The position numbers were made by a program, and so were the translations under genes. Below, piece after piece: positions 22,297-33,810 of a stretch of DNA of 64,000 bases (the first letter of the stretch is position 1; each line of letters opens with the position of its first letter). The stretch is from Solen grandis (lineage: Eukaryota; Mollusca; Bivalvia; Adapedonta; Solenidae). The notes below the pieces were generated by a model. The model was not told the DNA's origin and ran no database searches. It saw only the letters and a program-made list of their open reading frames with translations. Location: the NCBI GenBank assembly GCA_021229015.1, contig CM037789.1:43204377-43268376 (forward strand), in the 5' to 3' direction.

Positions 22297-23318
22297 ACAA
22301 GAGGCCCATGATGGCCCTAAATCGCTCACCTGAGATAAATAGGTTGACCCAAGGAACATCTGTACCAATTTATTTTAAAATCTGGCCAGTAGTTTTGAAG
22401 AAGATGATTTTTAAAGTTTTCATATTTTTTTTCTTTTTGTTGCCATGGCAACCAGAGTTCTATATGGATCAAGTTTATTTTAGCAACTTTTGTGAAGGTT
22501 GACCCAAGGATCATCCCTGCCAAGTTTAATCAAATTATGTCCAGTGGTTTCAGAGGAGATGTTGTTTAAAGGTTTCTCTATATACATATAAGGCAAATAA
22601 GCCCCGCCCCTGGCGGCCATGTTTTTTTTTACGGATCGGAATAATTTTAGCAACTTTGGTAGAGGTTGACCCAAGGAACATCTGTACCAATTTATTTTAA
22701 AATCTGGCCAGTAGTTTTGAAGAAGATGATTTTTAAAGTTTTCAAATTATTTTTCTTTTTGTTGCCATGGCTACCATAGTTCTATATGGATCAAGTTTAT
22801 TTTAGCAACTTTTGTGAAGGTTGACCCAAGGATCATCCCTGCCAAGTTTAATCAAATTCTGTCAAGTGGTTTCAGAGGAGATGTTGTTTAAAGGTTTCTC
22901 TATATACATATAAGGCAAATAAGCCCCGCCCCTGGCGGCCATGTTTTTTTACGGATCGGAATAATTTTTGCAACTTTGGTAGAGGTTGACCCAAGGAACG
23001 TCTGTACCAAATAATTTTGAAATCTGGCCAGTAGTTTTGAAGGAGATGATTTTTAAAGTTTTCAAATTATTTTTCTTTTTTTTGCCATGGCAACCAGAGT
23101 TCTTCATGGATCAACTTTATTTTAGCAACTTTTGTAGAGCCTCACCCAAGGAACATTCCTGCCAAGTTTCATTAAATTCTGTCCAGCGGTTTCAGAGGAG
23201 ATGTCGTTTAAAGCAAATTGTTGACGACGGACGATGGACGACGCACGACTAACGACGCACGACGACGGGCGATCACAAAAGCTCACCTTGAGCACTTTGT
23301 GCTCAGGTGAGCTAAAAA
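22297..23318 (+). mobile_element. AGGGCC/GCTCACCTGAG element, three core units
   Basis: Head AACAAGAGGCCCATGATGGCC and GCTCACCTGAG, three core units of about 320 bp homologous to 20,219-22,036, a GACGACGCACGACTAACGACG tail, and hairpin GCTCACCTTGAGCAC / GTGCTCAGGTGAGC followed by TAAAAA. Confidence 0.88.
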
Positions 23319-23410
23319 GTTAATGCAATTTTTTTAATTTTCTATAAGTATTAAATAATTATTATTAATTTAATTAATTAAATTTAATTAATTAAATTTA
23401 TTAAAATTTT

Positions 23411-24310
23411 AGTTCTGCAGGTTTGGTTCATGTCTGGGATGACTTGTGTGAAGTTTAAATCCAATACACCAAGGGGTTACTGAGTAATGACATTAATTTA
23501 GTTGCAAAAAACTTTAACCAAAAATGTTAACGCAAACTTCTAAGTCGAAAAAGGCCCATGATTTAAGTAAAATTCTAGCAAGAGTTGTTCATCTTGGTTC
23601 TGCAGGTCCATTTTATGTTTAGGAAGACCTGTATGAAGTTTAAATCCAATACACCAAGTGCTTACTGAGTAATAATATTAACTTAGTTGCAGAAAAACTT
23701 TAACCAAAAATGTTAACGCAAATTTCTAAGTCGAAAAAGGCCCATAATTTGAGTAAAATTCTAGCAAGAGTTGTTCATCTTGGTTCTGCAGGTCCATTTC
23801 ATGTTTAGGAAGACTTGTGTGAAGTTTAAATCCAATACACCAAGTGCTTACTGAGTAATGACATAAACTTAGTTGCAGAAAAACTTTAACCAAAAATGTT
23901 AACGCAAATTTCTAAGTCGAAAAAGGCCCATAATTTAAGTAAAATTCTAGCAAGAGTTGTCCATCTTTGTTCTGCAGGTTGGTTTCATGCTTAGGAAGAC
24001 TTGTGTAAAGTTTATATCCAATACACCAAGTGGTTACTGAGTTATGATATTAACTTAGTTGCAGAAAAACTTTAACCAAAAATGTTAACGCAAATTTCTA
24101 AGTTGAAAAAGGCCCATAATTTGAGTAAAATTCAATCAAGAGTTGTCCCTCTTGGTTCTCTAGGTTTGTTTTGTGCCTTGAAAGACTTGTGTGAAGATTG
24201 ATTGCAATACACCTACTGGTTTCTTAGATATAACTGCCGACGCCGACGCCGACGCTGACGCCGAGGCGAGTAGAATAGCTCTCATATTCTCCGAATAGTC
24301 GAGCTAAAAA
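23411..24310 (+). mobile_element. Tandem-core element with 184-bp units
   Basis: GCAAGAGTTGTTCATCTTGG variants recur near 23,578, 23,763, 23,947 and 24,133 (period about 184 bp). A GACGCCGACGCCGACG triplet stretch follows, and the closing block is ATAGCTCTCATATTC, CCGAATAGTC, GAGCTAAAAA. Same family as 1-287. Non-coding. Confidence 0.8.
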
Positions 24311-24545
24311 TGGGACCAGGGCAATAACTCTGTCATCCTTAAGATAACTCAAGTGAAATTTACGTCACACATCTCTCCAACTGGTTATGAATGCACACAC
24401 GAAATGTGAACCAAATCGGTAAAGAAATGTAGAAGTAGTTTGGGTCACAAGTTTTTGGGATGGACGGACAGACCGACAAACCAACAGCCCAACAGACTGA
24501 CTCCTAAATACCCCCTCTCAAACTTCGTTTGCGTTGTTATAATAA
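24311..24545 (+). repeat. Single-unit repeat with GGACGGACAGACCGAC tail
   Basis: GGGCAATAACTC, then GAACCAAATCGGTAAAGAAATG, then GGATGGACGGACAGACCGAC and TACCCCCTCTCAAACTTCG. It has the same layout as the other tandem-core families but only one unit. Confidence 0.6.
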
Positions 24546-24714
24546 GCAAACAGAGGAGACCCTGATCAGACAGCTCCTATAAGATTTAGCCCTATTCATG
24601 TACAAATTTGTGACATCATAAATATTAATTTAAATGGTATAAAAAGAAAGGATTTTTCTCTGCCAGACAGACTGCGTAGAATCTGAGCTACAATATTGTA
24701 TGAGCAAACAGTGG

Positions 24715-24814
24715 NNNNNNNNNNNNNNNNNNNNNNNNNNNNNNNNNNNNNNNNNNNNNNNNNNNNNNNNNNNNNNNNNNNNNNNNNNNNNNNNNNNNNN
24801 NNNNNNNNNNNNNN
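24715..24814. other. Assembly gap, 100 N
   Basis: Exactly 100 unknown bases, the conventional length for a scaffold gap of unknown size. Adjacency of the macro-domain locus and the TGACGTCA-rich arrays depends on scaffolding. Frames crossing the gap are artefacts. Confidence 0.98.
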
Positions 24815-25793
24815 TTCACAGATGGTACATTTTGAATCAAAGGTGTGCATATCCTGTCAGCTAACCAAAATTCCGAAAGACCGAAGTTCTGTGGCTGAAA
24901 TAAGATTCGAACATAGGACCGAAAATTCATTATAGGATAAAAGAGCTTCAGGATGAGATAGAAAGTTGAAACTTACACATTTTTGCAGTTTCTGCAGAAT
25001 TTCAACATATATTTTCAGTCGTGACGTCAATATGACGTCATGTGACGTCATAGGCATACTTCTTAATTTTCATTTTAGGGCAATGATTTCGACATGATGC
25101 CAGTTGTTCAGAATAATGAAAATTTCAGAGTTATGACAGTAAAATATGCGCTTTTGAATAAAAGCATCTTCAGCACCCTTTGACGTCACATGACCCCACA
25201 GCTAAAATAGTGAAAATGGTGTTTGCGCTTTACAGCCGTCATTTATGGTCGGATTTACTCAAATTTTCACAGATGGTACATCTTGAAACTAAGGTGTGCA
25301 TATCCTGTCAGCCAACCGAAATTCCGAAAGACCGAAGTTCTGTGGCTGAATAAGATTCGAACATAGGACCGAAAATTTCATTTTAGGATGAAAGAGCTTC
25401 AGGATAAGATAGAAAGTTGATACTTACACAGTTTGCAGTTCTGCAGAATTTTCTACATAAAATTTTGAGTCGTGACGTCATATGACGTCATGTGACGTCA
25501 TAGGCAAACTTCTTAATTTTCATTTTAAGGGTAATGATTTTGACATGATGCCAGTTGTTCAGAATAATGAAAATTTCAGAGTTACGACAGTAGAGTATGC
25601 GCTTTTGAACAAAAGAATTTTCAGCACCCTATGGGGTTTCATGTGACATCAAAGCTAAAAGAAGTCCATACGAAAAAAAATAAAAGAGTAAAGGGTAGAG
25701 AATTTAATATATATTCTTTCTAACGGAATTAATCTTAATATTTTTCAATTTTAGCAGAAAGTCCTATCATTCGTATCAACGAATGAAATCTAG
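24815..25793 (+). mobile_element. Helentron/HINE-like element, 3' part, type 1 core
   Basis: About two type 1 core units carry TGACGTCA clusters, TTCACAGATGGTACAT and AAGATTCGAACATAGGACC. The 3' end is GCAGAAAGTCCT (25,754-25,765), hairpin CATTCGT-ATCA-ACGAATG (25,768-25,785), AAAT and terminal CTAG (25,790-25,793), followed by TTATTATT. The 5' end is lost in the gap. Confidence 0.75.
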
Positions 25794-27681
25794 TTATTAT
25801 TATTATTATTCTTTTCTTCTTCCTAACTAAACGCTTATTTTAATATGTTGCAATGGACCTAGGACGATGAAATTTTTATGGCTTATTAGTCACGTGAGGA
25901 AATTTTGATTTCAATGATTTTCAGCACCCTATGACGTCACCATGACGTCACAGCTAAAAATAGTGAAAAAGGGTGTTCGCGCTCTACAGCCGTCATTTAT
26001 GGTCGGATTTTCTTCAAATTTTCACAGATGGTACATCTTGAATCAAAGGTGTGCATATCCTGTCAGCTAACCGAAATTCCGAAAGACCGAAGTTCTGTGG
26101 CTGAAATAAGATTCGAACATAGGACCGAAAATTTCATTTTAGGATTAAAGAGCTTCATGATGAGATAGAAAGTTGAAACTTTCACAGTTTGCAGTTCTGC
26201 AGAATTTCAACAAATATTTTCAGTCAGAACGTCATATGACGTCATGTGACGTCATAAGCATACTTCTTAATTTTCATTTTAGGGCAATGATTTTGACATG
26301 ATGCCAGTTGTTCAGAATAATGAAAATTTCAGAGTTATGAAACTAACGTATGCGCTTTTCAACAAAAGCATCTTCAGCACCCTATGACGTCACATGACGT
26401 CACAGCTAAAAATAGTGAAAAATGGTGTTTGCGCTCTACAGCCGTCATTTATGGTCAGATTTTCTTCAAATTTTCACAGATGGTACATCTTGAAACTAAG
26501 GTGTGCATATCCTGTCAGCTAACCGAAATTCCGAAAGACCGAAGTTCGGTGGCTGAAATAAGATTCGAACATAGGACCGAAAATTTCATTTTAGGATTAA
26601 AGAGCTTCAGGATGAGATAGAAAGTTGAAACTTACACAGTTTGCAGTTCTCCCCAAATTTATACAAATTTTTGGAGTCGGAACGTCATATGACGTCATGT
26701 GACGTCATAAGCATACTTCTTAATTTTCATATTAGGGCAATGATTTCGACATGATGCCAGTTGTTCAAATAATGAAAATTTCAGAGTTATGACAACAAAG
26801 TATGCGCTTTTGAACAAAAGCATTCAGCACCCTATGACGTCATGTGACGTCTGAGCTAAAAATAGTGAAAATGGTGTTAACGCTCTAACAGCCGCCATTT
26901 AGGGGTCGGATTTTCTTCAAATTTTTACAGATTGTACATCTTGAAACTAAGGTGTTCATATCCTGTCAGCTAACCGAAATTCCGAAAAACCGAAGTTCTG
27001 TTGCTGAAAAAGACTCGAACATAGGACCGAAAATTTCATTTTAGGATTAAAGAACTTCAGGATAGATAGAAAGTTGAAACTTACACAGTTTTGCAGTTCT
27101 GCAGCATTTCTACAAATATTTTGAATCGTGACGTCATAGGACGCCCATAAGCATACCACTTAATTTTTAATTTGGGGCAATGATTTCGACATGATGCCAG
27201 TTGTTCAAAATAATGAAAATTTCAGAGTTATTGCAGTAAAGTATGCGCTTTTGAGCAACGGTATTTTCAGCTGAAAATAGTGAAAAATGGTATACGCGCT
27301 CTACAGCCGCCATTTATGATAAGATTTTCTTCAAATTTTACAGATGGTACTTTTTTGCAACTAAGGTGTGAATATTTTGTCAGCTAACCTTAATTCCTAA
27401 AAACCGACGTATTTTGGCTGAAGTAAGATTCGAACATAGGACCTTTAAACTAGAAATCAAGTTTGCAGTCATGTCCTTACGTCATATGACATCATGTTAC
27501 GTCACAGACTAATACTTAGTTCTTATCATTTGCACTGATTTCGGAATATAATGTCAGTTGTTCAGCATGAACATGAAATACTACCAGAGGTGAGTCATTA
27601 CATGAAACTTCTATCTCCTGTTTTTTGCATTAACACAGCTTGCAGAAAGTCCTATCATTCGTTTTCACGAATGACATCTAG
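25794..27681 (+). mobile_element. Helentron/HINE-like element, type 1 core of about four units
   Basis: It starts in TTATTATTATTATTC and continues with CTTCTTCCTAACTAAACGC and AGTCACGTGAGGAAATTTTG. Units of about 450 bp carry alternating double and triple TGACGTCA clusters. The 3' end is GCAGAAAGTCCT (27,642-27,653), hairpin CATTCGT-TTTC-ACGAATG (27,656-27,673) and CTAG at 27,678-27,681. Non-coding; the last unit is the most degraded. Confidence 0.75.
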
Positions 27682-28873
27682 TTATTATTATTCTTTTCTT
27701 CTTCCTAACTAAACGCTTATTTTTATATGTTGCAATAGTCCTAGGACGATGAAATTTTATGGCGTATTAGTCACGTGAGGAAATTTTGATTTCAATGATT
27801 TTCAGCACCCTATGACGTCATATGACGTCACAGCTAAAAATAGTGAAAAATGGTGTTCGCGCTCTACAGCCGTCATTTATGGTCGGATTTTCTTCAAATT
27901 TTCACAGATGGTACATCTTGAATCAAAGGTGTGCATATCCTGTCAGCTAACCTAAATTCCGAAAGACCGAAGTTCTGTGGCTGAAATAAGATTCGAACAT
28001 AGGACCGAAAATTTCATTTAAGGATTAAAGAGCTTCAGGATGAGATAGAAAGTTGAAACTTACACAGTTTGCAGTTCTGCAGAATTTCTACATATATTTT
28101 GAGTGGTGACGTCATATGACGTCATGTGACTTCATAGGCATACTTCTACATTTTCATTTTCGGGCAATGATTTCGACATGATGTCAGTTGTTCAGAGTAA
28201 TGAAAATTTCAGAGATATGACAGTAAAGTATGCGTTTTTGAACAAAAGCATCTTCAGCACCCTATGATGTCACATGATGTCACAGCTAAAAATAGTGAAA
28301 AATGGTGTTCGCGCTCTACAGCCGTATTTATGGTCGGATTTTCTTCAAATTTTCACAGATGGTACATCTTGAAACTAAGGTGTGCATATCCTGTCAGCTA
28401 ACCAAAATTCCGAAAGACCGAAGTTCTGTGGCTGAAGTAAGATTCGAACATAGGACCGAAAATTTCATTTTAGGATGAAAGAGCTTCAGGATAAGATAGA
28501 AAGTTGATACTTACACAGTTTGCAGTTCTGCAGAATTTCTACATATATTTTGAGTCGTGACGTCATATGACGTCATGTGACGTCATAGGCATACTTCTTA
28601 ATTTTCATTTTAAGGGTAATGATTTTGACATGATGCCAGTTGTTCAGAATAATGAAAATTTCAGAGTTACGACAGTAGAGTATGCGCTTTTGAACAAAAG
28701 AATTTTCAGCACCCTATGACGTCATGTGACATCAAAGCTAAAAGAATCCATACGAAAAAAATAAAAGAGTAAAGGGTTAGGAATTTAATATATATTTCTT
28801 TCTACAGAATTAATCTTAATATTTTTCAATTTTAGCAGAAAGTCCTATCATTCGTTCAACGAATGAAATCTAG
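27682..28873 (+). mobile_element. Helentron/HINE-like element, type 1 core of two units
   Basis: Same 5' leader and core as its left neighbour. The 3' end is GCAGAAAGTCCT (28,835-28,846), hairpin CATTCGT-TCA-ACGAATG (28,849-28,865) and CTAG at 28,870-28,873. Confidence 0.75.
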
Positions 28874-28881
28874 TTTTTATT

Positions 28882-30565
28882 AGGACTTTCTGCCTAAAGC
28901 AGAAAGTCCTATTGGGTTTGTTATGTTTATTATTATTATTCTTTTCTTCTTCCTAACTAACGCTTATTTTTATATGTTGCAATAGTCCTATGACGAATGA
29001 AATTTTTATGGCGTATTAGTCACGTGAGGAAATTTTGATTTCAATGATTTTCAGCACCCTATGACGTCACATGACGTCAGAGCTAAAAATAGTGAAAAAT
29101 GGTGTTCGCGCTCTACAGCCGTCATTTATGGTCGATTTTCTTCAAATTTTCACAGATGGTACATCATGAATAAAAGATGTGCATATCCTGTCAGCTAACC
29201 GAAATTCGAAAGACCGAAGTTCTGTGGATGAAATAAATTCGAACATAGGACCGAAAATTTCATTTTAGGATTAAAGAGCTTCAGGATAAATAGAAAGTTG
29301 AAACATACACAGTTTGCAGTTCTGCAGAATTTCTACATATATTTTGAGTCGTGACGTCAAATGACGTCATGTGACGTCATAAGCAACTTCTTAATTTTCA
29401 TTTAAGGGCAATGATTTCGACATGATGCCAGTTGTTCAAATAATGAAAATTTCAGAGTTATAAAGTAAAGTATGCGCTTTTGAACTAAAGCATCTTCAGC
29501 ACCCTATGACGTCACATGACGTCACAGCTAAAAATAGTGAAAAATGATGTTCGCGCTCTACAGCCGTCATTTATGGTCGGATTTTCTTCAAATTTTCACA
29601 GATGGTACATCTTGAATCAAAGGTGTGCATATCCTGTCAGCTAACCGAAATTCCGAAAGACCGAAGTTCTGTGGCTGAAATAAGATTCGATCATAGGACC
29701 GAAAAATTTCATTTTAGGATTAAAGAGCTTCAGGATGAGATAGAAAGTTGAAACTTACACAGTTTGCAGTTCTGCAAAAATTTCTACATATATTTTGAGT
29801 CGTGACGTCATAGGACGTCATATGACGTCATAGGCATACTCTTAATTTTCATTTTAGGGCAATGATTTCGACATGATGCCAGTTGTTCAGAATAATGAAA
29901 ATTTCAGAGTTATGACAGTAAACTATGCGCTTTTAAACAAAGCATCTTCAGCACCTATGACGTCACATGACGTCACAGCTAAAAATAGTGAAAAATGGTT
30001 TTCGCGCTCTACAGCCGTCATTTATGGTCCGGATTTTCTTTAAATTTTCACAGATGGTACATCTTGAAACTAAGGTGTGCATATCCTGTCAGCTAACCGA
30101 AACTCCGAAAGACCGAAGTTCTGTGGCTGAAATAAGATTCGAGCATAGGACCGAAATTTCATTTTAGGATTAGAGAGCTTCAGAATGAGATAAAAAGTTG
30201 AAACTTACACAGTTTGCAGATCTACAGAATTACTACGTATATTTTGAGTCTTGACGTCATATGACGTCATATGACGTCATAAACATTCTTCTTAATTTTC
30301 ATTTTAAGGAAATGATTTTGACATGATGCCAGTTGTTAAGAATAATGAAAATTTCAGAGTTACGATAGTAAAGTATGCGCCTTAGACAAAAGAATTTTCA
30401 GCACCCTATGACGTCATGTGACGTCAAAGCTAAAAGAAGTCCATACGAAAAAAAAAAAAGTAAAGGTAGAGAATTTAATATATATTCTTTCTAACGGAAT
30501 TAATCTTAATTTTTTTTCAATTTTAGCAGAAAGTCCTATCATTCGTATCAACGAATGAAATCTAG
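28882..30565 (+). mobile_element. Complete Helentron/HINE-like element with 5' foldback
   Basis: The 5' end AGGACTTTCTGC (28,882-28,893) folds on GCAGAAAGTCCT (28,899-28,910). It is followed by ATTGGGTTTGTTATG, a TTA microsatellite and the CTTCTTCCTAAC leader. Three type 1 units follow. The 3' subterminal GCAGAAAGTCCT is at 30,526-30,537, the CATTCGT/ACGAATG hairpin at 30,540-30,557 and CTAG at 30,562-30,565. The 5' AGGACTTTCTGC and 3' GCAGAAAGTCCT form the asymmetric inverted repeats expected of Helentrons. No Rep/helicase frame, so it is non-autonomous. Confidence 0.75.
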
Positions 30566-32370
30566 TTATTATTATTATTATTCTTTTCTTCCTCACGGAT
30601 TTTCATATGTTGCAATCTTCCTAGGAGAATGAAATTTCGATGGCATATTATCATATGCGTAATTAAAAATTCTATAATTTTCAAATGCCTATGACGTCAT
30701 TATGACGTCACACTTGGCAAATTGCTACAAAAAGTTTGTACGCGGTCCAGAGCGATAATTAATAAACCGATTTTTATCAAATTTTCACAGAATGTGTATA
30801 TTACGTTCTAGTTGTGCATCTCGGTGTCCGTTTTTTCAAAATTCGAAAAGCACAAGGTTCTATTGGCGAATGCAAGATTCAAACCAAGGACGTCAAATTG
30901 ATAAATGCTCATAAAATCGTCCCTAAATGAGACAGAAGGTTGTTATTTTGTCAGTATATAGATCTCCGATAGATTAAAATATTTTGTGAAAATAGACGTC
31001 TTGTGACGTCATATGACGTCATCAAATTCCTAATTTTTAAACACATAATTATATATGTTAATATGGTCCAAGGACAATGAAATTTTGATGTCTTATTCTA
31101 GAAGAGATGTTATTTTGATTTCTATGATTTTCATATAGCTATGACGTCATATGACGTCACACTTGAAATAAGCTACAAAAGTTTGTACGCGGTCCAGAGC
31201 CATTATTAATGAACCGATTTTTATCAAAGTTTTACAGAATGTGTATATTATGTTCTAGTTGTGCATCCCGGTGTCCGTTTTTCAAAATTCGAAAAGTCCA
31301 AGGTTCTATAGCGATTCCAAGATTCGAACCAAGGTCGTAAATTTTCAAATTCTTATAAAATCGGTCGTATTTGAGATAGAAAGATGATATTGGGTCAGTA
31401 TATAGGTCTCTGGGAGTCTTAAACATTTTATGAAAATAAATGTCATATGACGTCACGTGACGTCATTATATGATAATGAATTTCTAATTCTAACAAGATT
31501 ATTTCTATATGTTGAAATTTTCGAAGGGCAATGAAAATTTAATGCCGCAAGCTTCAGATGCAGAAATTTCGATTTCATTGATTTTCAGAAGCCTATGACG
31601 TCATATGACGTCAAATTTGAAATTGACCACGAAAGTTTGTACACGGCCCAGAGCCAGTATTAATGAACCGATTTTCATCAAATTTTCAGAGAATGTGTAT
31701 ATTAAGTTCCAGTTGTGCATTCCGGTGTCCGTTTTTTAAAATTCGAAAAGTCCAAGGTTCTATAGCGATTCCAAGATTCGAACCAAGGTCGTAAATTTTC
31801 AAATTCTTATAAAATCGGTCGTATTTGAGATAGAAAGATGATATTGGGTCAGTATATAGGTCTCTGGGAGTCTTAAACATTTTATGAAAATAAATGTCAT
31901 ATGACGTCACGTGACGTCATTATATGATAATGAATTTCTAATTCTAACAAGATTATTTCTATATGTTGAAATTTTCGAAGGGCAATGAAAATTTAATGCC
32001 GCATGCTTCAGATGCTGAAATTTCGATTTCATTGATTTTCAGAAGCCTATGACGTCATATGACGTCACATTTGAAATTGACCACGAAAGTTTGTACACGG
32101 TCCAGAGCCATTATTAATGCGCCGATTTTCATCAAATTTTCAGAGAATGTGTATATTATGTTCTTATTGTGTATATCGGTGTCTGTTTTTCAAAATTCGA
32201 AAAGTCCAAGCATATATGGCAGATCCAAGATTCGAACCAATGACGTCAATATTTAAATGCTTATAAAAACTGTCCTATTTGAGATAGAAAGTTGAAATTT
32301 TGTCAGTTAGTAGGTCTCTGGGTGTCTAAACAAGTATGTGAAAATAAACGTCATATGACGTCACGTGACG
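30566..32370 (+). mobile_element. Type 2 core element, four units of about 455 bp
   Basis: The leader is TTCTTTTCTTCCTCACGG. Units carry GTACGCGGTCCAGAGCCATT, CACAGAATGTGTATATTA, GTTGTGCATCCCGGTGTCCG, AAGATTCGAACCAAGG and TGACGTCACGTGACGTCA. Two successive units (about 31,230 and 31,685, 454 bp apart) are nearly identical. There is no 3' hairpin; it runs directly into the TTA microsatellite of the next element. Confidence 0.7.
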
Positions 32371-33810
32371 TCATTTGTTTATTATTATTATTCTTTTCTT
32401 CTTCCTAACTAAACGCTTATTTTAATATGTTGCAATAGTCCTATGGCTTATTAGTCACGTGAGGCCATTTTGATTTCAATGATTTTCAGCACCCTATGAC
32501 GTCACATAACGTCACAGCTAAAAATAGTGAAAAATGGTATTCGCGCTTTACAGCCGTCATTTATGGTCGGATTTTCTTCAAATTTTCACAGATGGTACAT
32601 CTTGAAACTAAGGTGTGCATATCCTCTCAGCTAACCGAAATTCCGAAAGACAGAAGTTCTGTGGCTGAAATAAGATTCGAACATAGGACCGAAAATTTCA
32701 TTTTAGGATTAAAGAGCTTCAGGATGAGATAGAAAGTTGAAACTTACACAGTTTCCTCCATAATTTCTACATATATTTTGAGTCGTGACGTCAAATGTCG
32801 TCATGTGACGTCATAAGAATACTTCTTAATTTTCATATCTGGGCAATGATTTCGACATGATGCCAGTTGTTCAGAATAATGAAAATTTCAGAGTTATGAC
32901 AGTAAAGTATTCGCTTTTGAAGAAAAGCATCTTCAGCACCTTATGACGTCATGTGACGTCAGAGCTAAAAATATTGAAAAATGGTGTTCGCACTCTACAG
33001 CCGCCATTTATGGTCGGATTTTCTTCAAATTTTCACAGATGGTACACCTTGAAACTATGGCGTGCATATACTGTCAGCTAACCGAAATTCCGAAAAACCG
33101 AAGTTCTGTGGCTGAAATAAGATTCGAACATAGGACCAAAAATTTCATTTTAGGATTGAAGAGCTTCAGGATGATATAGAAAGTTGAAACTTACAGTTTG
33201 CAGTTCTGCAGAATTTCTACAAATATTTTGAATCGTGACGTCATAGGACGTCATAAGCATACCACTTAATTTTAATTTGGGGCTTGATTTCGACATGATG
33301 CCAGTTGTTCAGAATAATGAAAATTTCAGAGTTATGACAGTAAAGTATGCGCTTTTGAACAAAAGAATTTTCAGTACCCTATGACGTCAAGTGACGTTAG
33401 AGCTAAAAAAAGTGAAAAATGGTATTTGCGCTCTACAGCCGCCATTTATGATCAGATTTTCTTCAAATTTTTACAGATGGTACATCTTGAAACTAAGGTG
33501 TGAATATTTTGTCAGCTAACCTTAATTCCAAAAAACCGAAGTATTGCGGCTGAAGTAAGTTTCAAACATAGGACCTTTAAACTAGAAATCAAATTTGCAG
33601 TCATGTCCTGACGTCATATGACATCATGTTATGTCACAGACTAATACTTAGTTCTTATCATTTGCACTAATTTCGGAATATAATGTCAATTGTTCAGCAT
33701 GAACAATGAAATACTACCAGAGATGAGTCATTACATGAAACTTCTATCTCCTGCTTTTTGCATTAACACAGTTGCAGAAAGCCTATTTCGTTTAGACGAA
33801 TGACATCTAG
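32371..33810 (+). mobile_element. Helentron/HINE-like element, type 1 core
   Basis: TTATTATTATTATTC leader and CTAACTAAACGC. About three type 1 units follow. The 3' end is GCAGAAAGCCTAT (33,774 on), a hairpin with TTCGT-TTAG-ACGAA arms, and CTAG at 33,807-33,810. Confidence 0.7.

Noticed and set aside
24596..24935. Frames spanning the N gap
   Set aside because: They contain unknown residues across the gap and have no biological support.
26384..26620. Recurrent 65-78 residue frame starting in TATGACGTCA clusters (also 29,967, 32,496, 32,943, 37,338, 45,249, 45,700, 53,519)
   Set aside because: It is the translation of the type 1 repeat unit. Many units carry frameshifts or stops, the start codon is part of the CRE cluster, and no known domain is present.
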